Shown in pieces: positions 7,393 through 15,896 of a DNA stretch of 64,000 nucleotides. Under the pieces are notes generated by a model. The model saw only the letters and a list, made by a program, of their open reading frames with translations. It searched no databases and was not told the origin of the DNA. The DNA is taken from assembly GCF_025685605.1 (NCBI RefSeq), contig NZ_JAGTUT010000001.1:496001-560000 (forward strand). The letters run 5' to 3'. Both the position numbers and the translations under genes were made by a program. Every line of letters begins with the position of its first letter. Within the stretch, counting starts at the first letter, position 1. This DNA comes from Granulicella arctica (GTDB lineage Bacteria > Acidobacteriota > Terriglobia > Terriglobales > Acidobacteriaceae).

Positions 7393-9471
7393 TCAGGCGT
7401 GTAATGTGAACCGGTAGCTCCAGTCGCCGCCACACCATTGCGGATAATTCGTGCCCCATGCGTTGTTGAAGAGGCTGAAATGAACACCCGTCGCCATCGT
7501 GGGAAGTGGCAGCGAAAAGTTGAGAGGCGTCCGGTCACCCAGCGCAACCACCGGCGCGTCGAGTGTGTCAATTCGAAGAGACTGGCCGCCGCTAACCTCC
7601 TTAAACTGCAGTCCATCGGAGAGAGCATGCATCGCCCGGCCGCCACCGCGAACCACGTCTGTGACGGCAACCTTCTGTCCAACTTTATCGAGTGTCCATC
7701 CGCGACGCTCCGCCTGGGGCGGATTAAACGTAAGCCACATCGCTTCGGGCATTCTGTTCGCTGTTTTGCGCATCGTTGTAAGGTTCAGATGAATCACCGG
7801 TTCCGCATCGGGCAATAGCAATTCCAGATAGATATCTGCAGGCCATGCCGTGTTGCCCGTCGCGCTGGCTGCAGAATCATCCATCTGCATCTGGAGCACA
7901 ATACGCACATTACTACCCTGTCTTCCAGCTAAACAACGAACTAGCTTTGGATGCCACTCCTGTGATCGCGCACCAAAGCTCGCAATGTTCGGCTTGCCGA
8001 AGTCGCCGGGGGCCCACCAGGATTTGACAAGGATGTACCTGTCGAGGAAATCGGTAAAGTCGGTAGCAGAGAGCGTCTGATAGGTGAACAGTGCAAGCGG
8101 GTGATCCGGTCCAGCCCACTGGCGCTTTGTAGCTCGGTTCCTCAAGCCAATGATCGCACCCGTAGTCGGGTCGAAACTCATATCGAAATGAGTCGTTTCG
8201 ATGGGCTTCGCAGGATCATGAACAGTCAAGCCATCGAGCGAAGGTACGGCCGCTCCTAAGGTCTTCAGCCGGGTATCAGCCTCTTCCCGCAACGAGGTTG
8301 GCAGCGAAGCTACAGACTCGCTGATGTCGTCGCGCTTCTCCTGCCAACTCGTCGTCATTACCTTGTAAGGGGAGGTATCGATTACCTTCGCCAAGTCAGC
8401 AGGACGATAGTGATTATTATCCAGGTAGCTCTTGGTGTCCGTACCCCACGTATGTTCCACCGCGAGCAGTAGCCGTCGCAAAAACTGGCGATCCGTGGCG
8501 TCGCCTGCAGCGAATTTCTTCTGCGCAAGCCAGTCCTGCCGAAGCCGAGCCAACTCGCGGTACCGCGCTACCTTAAAGGGATCGCTTGGTATGCCATAGA
8601 TCCACGTGTCGCCGATCTCTTCGGTGACGACAGGCAGCACGCTGCGGAATGGCTCGACGGCATGAGCCACGTCCGTAAGGCTGGCTGCTTCAACAACAGC
8701 GCCGGGAAATTGCGCGCGCAGCTTGCTGTAGATTGCCGCAACCTCTTCTGCGGTATGCGGCCCGCTGTTGTCATTCCGAACCTCTACATCGATCGCAAGA
8801 TCTGATCCCGGAATCTGCAACACACTTCCGTAGTCATGCCGGTGGTACAGCATGATCAGCGAGTTACCCGTGGCATCCTTCCATAGAAAAACATCTGGAA
8901 CATCCGGCGGCGTACTCGCTGCGTTGATGCCCACGTCCAATAACGTGACGCCATGCGCCTGTAACGGCGCAATGATGCCACGCGAATGACCCGGAACATC
9001 GCTCATCTTGCATCCAGTCGTGACACGCCCAAAACGACGATCAAGATCGGCTGAGAAGCTCAGGCCTCCTTCGATCATGGAGCGATTCAGCATCTCGGTC
9101 TGCCAGGTAAACGGCAGTGCATGCCACGCTATATCTCCGCGTCCGATCGCAGCTTCCATGGCGCTGCGCTGTGCCGGCGTTGCTTGCTCAAGATATTCAT
9201 AGAGTAGCCACGACCCGGTCGTCCAGATGTAACGATCACCGCCCGCAGCACGAAGCTGAGCAGTCCGCTCAAGCGCCGCGGGGTAGTACTCATCGAAGTA
9301 CTTCCGCATGACCTGTGCCTGCGTGAGTGAGAAGCCAACATCGAGGTGACACTTGAAAACCACCAGCACTCGCTTCACTGGCCGCTGGACCGGCTCGCCG
9401 AGAAGTGACCCCGGCACTGCCGCTGCGCCTGCGACTAATGCGGATAGCTTGAGAATGGAACGTCGCTTCAT
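7393..9471 (-). CDS. DUF5054 family protein (GH38/57-like secreted glycosidase candidate)
   Basis: A protein of 692 residues matching the DUF5054 family as I recall it. The N-terminal half resembles the alpha-mannosidase-type (beta/alpha)7 fold: KCHLDVGFSLTQAQVM near the start, TTGSWLLYEYLEQ, RGDIAWHALPFTWQTEMLN and CKMSDVPGHSRGIIAPLQAHG. The C-terminal half is beta-rich. The N-terminus MKRRSILKLSALVAGAAAVPG looks like a Tat-type leader (KRR). Start 9471 is chosen because ATG overlaps the previous stop as ATGA. Translational coupling with the glutaminase gene, plus the GH2 gene upstream, suggests a role in degrading glycans or glycopeptides. Activity of this family is not established to my knowledge. 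Confidence 0.85.
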   Translation of the reverse strand: MKRRSILKLSALVAGAAAVPGSLLGEPVQRPVKRVLVVFKCHLDVGFSLTQAQVMRKYFDEYYPAALERTAQLRAAGGDRYIWTTGSWLLYEYLEQATPAQRSAMEAAIGRGDIAWHALPFTWQTEMLNRSMIEGGLSFSADLDRRFGRVTTGCKMSDVPGHSRGIIAPLQAHGVTLLDVGINAASTPPDVPDVFLWKDATGNSLIMLYHRHDYGSVLQIPGSDLAIDVEVRNDNSGPHTAEEVAAIYSKLRAQFPGAVVEAASLTDVAHAVEPFRSVLPVVTEEIGDTWIYGIPSDPFKVARYRELARLRQDWLAQKKFAAGDATDRQFLRRLLLAVEHTWGTDTKSYLDNNHYRPADLAKVIDTSPYKVMTTSWQEKRDDISESVASLPTSLREEADTRLKTLGAAVPSLDGLTVHDPAKPIETTHFDMSFDPTTGAIIGLRNRATKRQWAGPDHPLALFTYQTLSATDFTDFLDRYILVKSWWAPGDFGKPNIASFGARSQEWHPKLVRCLAGRQGSNVRIVLQMQMDDSAASATGNTAWPADIYLELLLPDAEPVIHLNLTTMRKTANRMPEAMWLTFNPPQAERRGWTLDKVGQKVAVTDVVRGGGRAMHALSDGLQFKEVSGGQSLRIDTLDAPVVALGDRTPLNFSLPLPTMATGVHFSLFNNAWGTNYPQWCGGDWSYRFTLHA

Positions 9472-11549
9472 TTCGTCACGCTCTTGTTCCGCCACTTCTC
9501 AGCAAGCGGCTTATCTGCTAGCGCCTTGATGAAGAGTCCGCCAACAACGCTCCGCGCCTGGAAGCCAACCTGCTTCCCCGTCTTTGTGTCATACCAGTCC
9601 GTCAACGGCACCCGCGCAGTTGTCTCGTTAGCCCACTTGTACATCGGGTCAACAAGTGAGTTGAAACCCTCCGGCGTGTCGGCCAGTGTAGCCGTCCACA
9701 TCGTCCAGTCGAGCTTCGTATAGTCAGCCCGGCTGTCGAGCGGCAGCCCATAAACATTCATCTTCGTCTTGTAGTAGGCAAGCTCCGCATCACGAACCTT
9801 CTTCGGGAACAGGTTGTAGTCCAGCACCTTATCCCAGACGAGGTTATACTTCTGGCTCCACGAACCCGGTGTAGTAAACGCAAGCTTGTAGTGGTCACCA
9901 TCCTTCGCTAAATCGATCCACTTTTCTGCCATTGTTTTCGCAGTGGCGGCATACTGCTTTGCCTCAGCGTCATGGTGCAAGATCTTCGCCAGATCCGCAT
10001 AGGCTGCCAGCGCATCGATCGCCTTGATGGATAGATTCGCATTGTGCGCTAGATGGCCGGCAAAGTCGTCGGTCGACAGTTGGTTCTCAGGATCAAGCCC
10101 GTGCTCCTTCAGGTACTCCGCCCATCGGGTAAGCTGCGGCCAGAACCGCTGCGCCAGGGCTGCATTGCCTTCCGTACGCGCCAAAGCATCGATAAGGATC
10201 AGCATGTTGCCCGACTCCTCAACCGGCATCTGGTCCTCTTCCGTCTTCTCACCACCGCCGTACTCCTGACCATTTGCCAATGGGTACTGACCAAGATCAT
10301 GCGGAGCGAACGGAAAGTGCCAGTGATTCGGCATCGCCGCGTACTGCAGGACAGGCAACAACTGCGCCTCAAGCAACTTCGGGTTGAAGAATAAAAACAG
10401 TGGCGCTGAAGGATAGAGCACATCGACCGTGGCCATATCACCGTTGGAGAAGTTCTCCTTGGCGAACAGCATCGGCGTCCCGCGAGCATCTGCGACGAGC
10501 TTATGCGCCGCAATCGCCTGCCGGTAGGCCAGCGTACACAACCACGCATAATGCTCCCCTGCGCTGTGGGTCAAGTCATCCGTAAGCTGCTTATCAAATG
10601 CCACGCCACGCGCATCGAGTGCGGCATACTGCTGCGCTGCCTCATCAAGCATGGTAGACACCGGCTTATTATCACGCTGCCAATACGGGCGCAGATTTTG
10701 CCCAAGCACCTGCACCGCATAGCCTTCCGTATAGCTCACGAGAACGTGCCGCGCGACAGGCTCAGTGCCAACGGCGCCAAGATCAAACGAGACCGCCATC
10801 TCGGACGCCATCCGGTTCAGCGGAATCGGACCTTCCATCTCATCAGCTGCTGGCAGACCTCCATCCTTGGCGAAAGCCCGCTCAGGTCGAGCGCTGACCG
10901 TGCTCTTCGATGCTTCACCACGAGGCACGGCAATGTTGAAGTACCCCCAGTCGATCCGCAAATCGTCGCCCGAACGATTCAATACAGCTTGATCGCGAGT
11001 CCCTACCGAGAGCACCGACGTATCCGCCGTCTGGTGACGTGAGAAGACAACCTGCTGGCCGTTCATACTCGTTGCAATCTCAGCGTTCGCGGCCAGCATA
11101 ACAGCGACCTGATGCTGTCCACCATCCGTGCTGTGCGCAGCCCATGTCAAGTACGTCACCGGCCGTGACAGCAGATCCATATCATCCAGAAACGCAGGCG
11201 TAAAGAAGGTGAGATCGATCTGCACTCCCGATCCAGCAAAGCTGTAGGCCGTATGCGTCGGCGTCAGATGCATGGAGGTCTGCTCCATAGCTGGAACACC
11301 TCTCGGGTCGCCGCCCATAATCCGAAATGGCTTTCCATCCACACGGACAAGGCCGGTCAATGCTTGTACATGACCCGTCCAATGACGCGTGTTCGAATCC
11401 GTAAGCTTGTCCGTGTTCGACCACACACTGAAGTACGGATCGTGCGCAATCAATGGCGTAGCAGGTGGTCGCTCTGTCTGTTGTGCAGCGAGGCCAGCAG
11501 CAAACAATACGGAACAAACCAGAGAGCACCGGGCACCAGCTAAGGACAT
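9468..11549 (-). CDS. Secreted glutaminase A family protein (DUF4965/DUF1793)
   Basis: A protein of 693 residues with a Sec signal peptide (CSLVCSVLFAAGLAAQQ). The sequence follows the glutaminase A (GtaA) family: an N-terminal beta-sandwich (PLIAHDPYFSVWSNTDKLTD, HWTGHVQALTGLVRVDGKPF) and an alpha/alpha-barrel C-terminal part (NHWHFPFAPHDLGQYPLANG, EESGNMLILIDALARTEGN, NLSIKAIDALAAYADLAKIL, YNLVWDKVLDYNLFP). Fungal members hydrolyse L-glutamine to glutamate outside the cell, but the barrel is glycosidase-like and substrates of bacterial members are uncertain. It overlaps the DUF5054 gene by four bases (ATGA) and lies 74 bases after the GH2 gene, so the three probably form one transcript. Confidence 0.88.
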   Translation of the reverse strand: MSLAGARCSLVCSVLFAAGLAAQQTERPPATPLIAHDPYFSVWSNTDKLTDSNTRHWTGHVQALTGLVRVDGKPFRIMGGDPRGVPAMEQTSMHLTPTHTAYSFAGSGVQIDLTFFTPAFLDDMDLLSRPVTYLTWAAHSTDGGQHQVAVMLAANAEIATSMNGQQVVFSRHQTADTSVLSVGTRDQAVLNRSGDDLRIDWGYFNIAVPRGEASKSTVSARPERAFAKDGGLPAADEMEGPIPLNRMASEMAVSFDLGAVGTEPVARHVLVSYTEGYAVQVLGQNLRPYWQRDNKPVSTMLDEAAQQYAALDARGVAFDKQLTDDLTHSAGEHYAWLCTLAYRQAIAAHKLVADARGTPMLFAKENFSNGDMATVDVLYPSAPLFLFFNPKLLEAQLLPVLQYAAMPNHWHFPFAPHDLGQYPLANGQEYGGGEKTEEDQMPVEESGNMLILIDALARTEGNAALAQRFWPQLTRWAEYLKEHGLDPENQLSTDDFAGHLAHNANLSIKAIDALAAYADLAKILHHDAEAKQYAATAKTMAEKWIDLAKDGDHYKLAFTTPGSWSQKYNLVWDKVLDYNLFPKKVRDAELAYYKTKMNVYGLPLDSRADYTKLDWTMWTATLADTPEGFNSLVDPMYKWANETTARVPLTDWYDTKTGKQVGFQARSVVGGLFIKALADKPLAEKWRNKSVTK

Positions 11550-11623
11550 TTTCTAATCTCCAGGAACGCGGAAGCGTCGCCAGAGAATTGTAACGGCTTA
11601 CATCCCTCCCGTGCGCCGCTGGA

Positions 11624-14326
11624 TCATTGCGCCGGAGGCACGTACATCGGAATGCCGGTGGTTGGCCAGTGATCTACCTGTGCTCCCACGTTCGTCATCG
11701 TAGCCACAGAGCCGGCGGATGATGAAGTCACCGCCACATTCCAGCCATCGACAACCACCAGTGGCATCTCTCCTTTGAGAGCTTCCACGCTCGCTTCGAT
11801 CGAGAGCGTCCGCGTCTCGCCGGGTGTAAGTGAGATGTAATTATCGGTGTAGTAAACAGGGAGAACTCGCTCGCCCGACTTCTGCCTACGAAGCTGTAGG
11901 TGGGTCATCAGCGCCACCTGCGATCCGGGATTATGCAGCGTGACCGCGATGAGACATTTGCCATCCTCGTCCTTCCGAGACGCCTTCATCTCCAGAGTGA
12001 CGGGATGTAGATCATTAAGAGCCGTCAGATCATCCGGATGATCAGGCATTCCACGCCAGTAGAAATTCGTAGAGAGTAACGATCCCGCCGCATCATGTAA
12101 ATCAAGCTTGATGAAGTGAACCGGCGAAAGCCCTGCTGGCCAGTCCATCTTGCCAAGGCTTGTCGCCACGCTCGCCGGAGCGGTGACTTTGAAATCATGC
12201 TGATACGCCGCCGAACCATCCAGATTGTAGACAGCAACGCGCGCCACAGCACCAGTGATCGGAGTTCCCAGGTTATTAATCACCTGCACATCACTGTCGC
12301 TCTCATTGAGCTGTACATGCACCATCTCAGCAGCCTTCTGTACGGCGAAGAGCGAAGAATTCGGCTCCAGGTCATGATGGTAGATCTGCCATACAAAGCT
12401 CGGCTGTGCTGGATTACTCATCCACGTAATGACACCTGTGCTCGGGCTGAAGAGCTTTGCGTTGCGGCCCTCATACATTGCGCGAAAGGCCTCGTAGTTT
12501 GCAAGCTGCGACTTCCTCACGAAGTCGGCAAGATTGGCCAGCTTGCCATAGCGCGCCTCGATGATGCCGCGATATTTGTCTCCACCCGACGCACCCTTGG
12601 CAAAGTCATGCTCGGCCCAGTCGTCGTTGATGATCTCCCAGTCCTTCTCTGGCATCATGCCCTTAATGGACTCGATAGTTGGCACCGACACCGTGCCGAT
12701 CTCTGTCTTAAAGGCCTCGTCAAACTGATAGAACTCTCGCGGCGTGCGCCAATGATATGGGCCGCCCGAATTAACGCCATGTCCCGCCGTCGAACTCGGC
12801 TGATAGAGCCGTGTCGGCTCCAGCTCCGCCATCAGCACCCGCAGTGCATCGTCAATCTCCTTCGGCGGATAGCCCTCATTGCGAGCACACCAGACGGCAA
12901 TCGAAGGATGGTTGCGATAGCGCAAAATCTTGTCGCGGACGTTCGCCAGATAGGTAGGCAGATCCGTCGGATTAGGACCGTCGCTCGGATTCGGCTGGAA
13001 AAACTCGTCCCAAAGTAGAATCCCATACTTGTCGCAAAGCTCGTAAAAATCCTCGCTCGTACTCTGCCCGACCCAGTTGCGAATCATGTTCATGTTCGCG
13101 GCCTTGTGCATGCGAATCTGCGCTTCCAGACGCTCTCGCGGGATGCGCTTCATAGCCTCGTCAAGGCCCCAGTCGCCACCGCGGATAAACACCCGCACAC
13201 CGTTGACCGAGATCGTCAGGTTCTCTGAATCAGGCACTAAGTAAGCGATCTTGCGAACACCAAACGGTACATCCTGGCTATCAGAGATCTTCCCTTTCAC
13301 CTCAAAGGTGAGGTGAAGCTCATACAAATTCTGCGGGCCGTATCCATTCGGCCACCATAGTTTAGGATTCAGGACGTGAAGCGCAGGCGTGCTCTTCGCG
13401 TCAAACGAAACCGCTGTCGAGCTGTGCGGGGACACTTCTATATTCTTCTGAAAGGAGACTCCACCAAAATTCCCTTTCAACAGTCCCTGTTGCGGCAAAT
13501 CGGTGATGTTCTCAAGCCGTGCCTGTACACCTACATCTGTACTATCCAATTTTGGTAAAGGAAGGTCCGTCGTCACAAGCGGATCTTTCAACAGCACCGG
13601 CCCGGTTGCCGATAAAAAGACCTTTTCCCATATTCCCGAGTCGCGATCGCGAATTCCCGGAATCCAATCCCAGCCGATCGTGGAAAGAAAAGTCGGCCCA
13701 TCGATAGCCGTAATGCCGCCGTTGGTCCCTACACCATTTCGAATGTTGTGTTCAATCGGATCGCCGGGATGCGGCTGCGGTGTCACCAGAACAGCCAACA
13801 CTGCCTTCTTGCCGGGCTTTACCAGCGCCGTGATGTCGAAGATCCCGCGCTTGAACGCCCCGCGCATCGTGCCAACCTGCTTGCCATTAACCCACACCTC
13901 GGCCGAATAGTTAATCCCGTCGAAGTTGAGGAAGGTCGTCTTCTGCTTGTAGTTCTTCGGAACAGTAAACACGGTCCGGTACCAGAAAGGAGTACGGGCC
14001 AATGTCTCCGGAATCTTGGTCGCCCGGTCGTTTTCTCCGTATAGCGGCTCCGGATAGACTCCGTCATTCACCAGACTGGTCAAGACCGTACCCGGAACTG
14101 TCGCCGCAAGCCACCCAGTCGTCTGAAAACCCGCTCCCGATACAGCCTCTCCGGCCTGAGACACCTTGCCCGCGTCCTGCAACTGCCAACCTGACGAAAG
14201 CATCATGGTCGCAGGAGGAGCCGACGCTGCTAACGAAGAAAGCGTTGCAACAAAACCTGCCAGAAATACACCGGCGCAGCGAGCTATCGACGACTTCCAT
14301 CCTGTGTTCACGTGTCCATCCTTCAT
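11624..14326 (-). CDS. Secreted glycoside hydrolase family 2 protein (exo-beta-glucosaminidase/beta-mannosidase-like)
   Basis: A protein of 900 residues. ATG 14326 is chosen because it is preceded by AAGGAAG at suitable spacing and leads into a signal peptide (GVFLAGFVATLSSLAASAPP). Domain order: galactose-binding-like N-domain (about 40-220; TPFWYRTVFTVPKNYKQKT, NFDGINYSAEVWVNGKQVG), immunoglobulin-like domain, TIM barrel (IRGGDWGLDEAMKRIP, NMNMIRNWVGQSTSEDFYE), then C-terminal beta domains. The likely acid/base is E484 in VWCARNEG and the likely nucleophile E542 in FKTEIGTVS, by comparison with exo-beta-D-glucosaminidases such as CsxA. It would remove terminal sugars from beta-linked oligosaccharides. 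The exact sugar cannot be read from sequence. Confidence 0.88.
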   Translation of the reverse strand: MKDGHVNTGWKSSIARCAGVFLAGFVATLSSLAASAPPATMMLSSGWQLQDAGKVSQAGEAVSGAGFQTTGWLAATVPGTVLTSLVNDGVYPEPLYGENDRATKIPETLARTPFWYRTVFTVPKNYKQKTTFLNFDGINYSAEVWVNGKQVGTMRGAFKRGIFDITALVKPGKKAVLAVLVTPQPHPGDPIEHNIRNGVGTNGGITAIDGPTFLSTIGWDWIPGIRDRDSGIWEKVFLSATGPVLLKDPLVTTDLPLPKLDSTDVGVQARLENITDLPQQGLLKGNFGGVSFQKNIEVSPHSSTAVSFDAKSTPALHVLNPKLWWPNGYGPQNLYELHLTFEVKGKISDSQDVPFGVRKIAYLVPDSENLTISVNGVRVFIRGGDWGLDEAMKRIPRERLEAQIRMHKAANMNMIRNWVGQSTSEDFYELCDKYGILLWDEFFQPNPSDGPNPTDLPTYLANVRDKILRYRNHPSIAVWCARNEGYPPKEIDDALRVLMAELEPTRLYQPSSTAGHGVNSGGPYHWRTPREFYQFDEAFKTEIGTVSVPTIESIKGMMPEKDWEIINDDWAEHDFAKGASGGDKYRGIIEARYGKLANLADFVRKSQLANYEAFRAMYEGRNAKLFSPSTGVITWMSNPAQPSFVWQIYHHDLEPNSSLFAVQKAAEMVHVQLNESDSDVQVINNLGTPITGAVARVAVYNLDGSAAYQHDFKVTAPASVATSLGKMDWPAGLSPVHFIKLDLHDAAGSLLSTNFYWRGMPDHPDDLTALNDLHPVTLEMKASRKDEDGKCLIAVTLHNPGSQVALMTHLQLRRQKSGERVLPVYYTDNYISLTPGETRTLSIEASVEALKGEMPLVVVDGWNVAVTSSSAGSVATMTNVGAQVDHWPTTGIPMYVPPAQ

Positions 14327-14507
14327 GATCCCGACGCTTCCTTCTATCCGAATGGTATCTGTAACGCAAGCGCCCAGCCCTGATGTCTGCCCATTCGTAC
14401 GGAATGCTTCGTCGTCTGTATAGGAAAATCGCATAATTCTTTCACGCAGGCGCAAACCATGCATAGACCATCTGCATGATAGGTCTCCGTCCTGCATCCT
14501 ACTCAGC

Positions 14508-15290
14508 ATGTTGCCCTACACAGAACACGGAACCGGCGAAATGACCCTCATCCTGATGCCTTTTCTCGGAGGAACTCAGCGAGAGTGGACGGAAGTTGTC
14601 GAGCCTCTCAGCAAGACGCATCGCTGTGTCACCATCGATCTTCCTGGCTTCGGCGAAGCGGCAAGCATCTCGGGGTTCTCGGTCGGCGAAATGACGGATG
14701 CTTTACTCGAAGTGCTCGCAAGCCTTAACCTAGAGCGCTACCTCCTGATCGGTCACAGTATGTCGGGCAAGCTTACTGCCGTTATGGCTCGCCGCATTGT
14801 GGATGGAACGACTTCGCTCCCCCTACCGACCGGCCTCGTCCTGATTGCTCCATCCCCTCCTGGTCCGGAACCGATGAGCGACTCAAAGCGAGAGCAGATG
14901 CTGGCAGCATTTGCAAACAGGGACAACACCGACGACAACCTTAAGCACGCGAGAAAGTACATCGAGGACAACATCTCGCGGGTCATTCCAGCGGTGGTTT
15001 TTGATCGGTCTGTGGAAGATGTTTTGCACATGAATACCGCAGCATGGACAGCATGGCTCGACAGCGGCAGCAAAGAGGATTGGGCCGAACGAGTCGGTAC
15101 GATCAGCCTGCCGACGCTTGTGATCGCCGGTGATGATGACGGCGCCCTTGGACCTGCCGTTCAACAGAAACTTACGCAACCTCACTTCCCTGAGTCGCAC
15201 ATGATCGCCGTGGTCTCCAATCACCTGATAACGTTTCAAGCGCCCGACGAACTGACCGCGCTCATCACAAACTTCCTCAAAGTTTTCTGA
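14508..15290 (+). CDS. Alpha/beta hydrolase
   Basis: A 260-residue alpha/beta-hydrolase. The nucleophile elbow GHSMSG puts the catalytic serine at S84; the acid is probably an Asp in VIAGDDDGALGP and the base the His in VVSNHLITF. The oxyanion region LMPFLGGTQREW and DLPGFGEA are typical. It has no signal peptide, so it is cytoplasmic. The ATG at 14508 is divergent from the GH2 gene. Only 24 bases separate its stop from the next gene, which starts a gluconate-dehydrogenase-like pair, so the three may be one operon. The substrate is unknown (esterase, lactonase or peroxidase-type relatives all exist). Confidence 0.85.
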   Translation: MLPYTEHGTGEMTLILMPFLGGTQREWTEVVEPLSKTHRCVTIDLPGFGEAASISGFSVGEMTDALLEVLASLNLERYLLIGHSMSGKLTAVMARRIVDGTTSLPLPTGLVLIAPSPPGPEPMSDSKREQMLAAFANRDNTDDNLKHARKYIEDNISRVIPAVVFDRSVEDVLHMNTAAWTAWLDSGSKEDWAERVGTISLPTLVIAGDDDGALGPAVQQKLTQPHFPESHMIAVVSNHLITFQAPDELTALITNFLKVF

Positions 15291-15314
15291 CACTTCGCGT
15301 GCGGAGAGGTCTTT

Positions 15315-15896
15315 TTGACAGAATACGAAGCACTTATTGCGTCCGACCGTGTCTCTTCGCAAACACGCAACGTTCTACTCGAACGAGGTAAGCTGGACGA
15401 CGTTGGATACACGCCAGACTGCCTCGATCAGCAAGAACTCCACACCCTGCGTGCACTATTGGCACGAGTCATTCCACAGAACGCCGGTGCGGATACTGTG
15501 GTCATCGATCTCGCGGCGCGATTGGATGCACAACTATCTACAGGCAAAGGTGATGGCTGGCGATACGCCGCGCTGCCGGCCGACACCGAGGCGTACCGCA
15601 TCGGCCTGCAGCTACTCGATAGCTTTGCACATAAATTGAGTTCTATTCCATTTGACCGGCTGGCTTCCGATGCGCAGGATGCCTTGATCTCCTCTATCGC
15701 AAGCGGCACCATCACCTCTAAGAAGCTCGATCTCAGACGATGGTTTGAAGATGTGCGCTCCGACGCTACAAAACTCTTCGTAGCCCATCCTCAGACGCTA
15801 GCTTCCATGGGGTACAGCGGTATTGCAGACAACGAACACGGCTTTGTACAACTTGGCATCGGCGAGCGAGAAGCCTGGGAGCCTGAGCCACGATGA
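15315..15896 (+). CDS. Gluconate 2-dehydrogenase subunit 3-like protein
   Basis: A 193-residue alpha-helical protein that resembles the subunit 3 (gamma) family of membrane-bound gluconate and sorbitol dehydrogenases (TPDCLDQQELHTLRALLARV, LLDSFAHKLSSIPFDRLASD). The start is TTG 15315, preceded by GGAGAGG at good spacing. Unlike many subunit 3 proteins it has no evident Tat or Sec leader. Its stop overlaps the ATG of the GMC oxidoreductase (ATGA), the usual partner, so the two are surely co-translated and probably form a complex. Assignment rests on modest sequence similarity plus context. Confidence 0.75.
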   Translation: MTEYEALIASDRVSSQTRNVLLERGKLDDVGYTPDCLDQQELHTLRALLARVIPQNAGADTVVIDLAARLDAQLSTGKGDGWRYAALPADTEAYRIGLQLLDSFAHKLSSIPFDRLASDAQDALISSIASGTITSKKLDLRRWFEDVRSDATKLFVAHPQTLASMGYSGIADNEHGFVQLGIGEREAWEPEPR

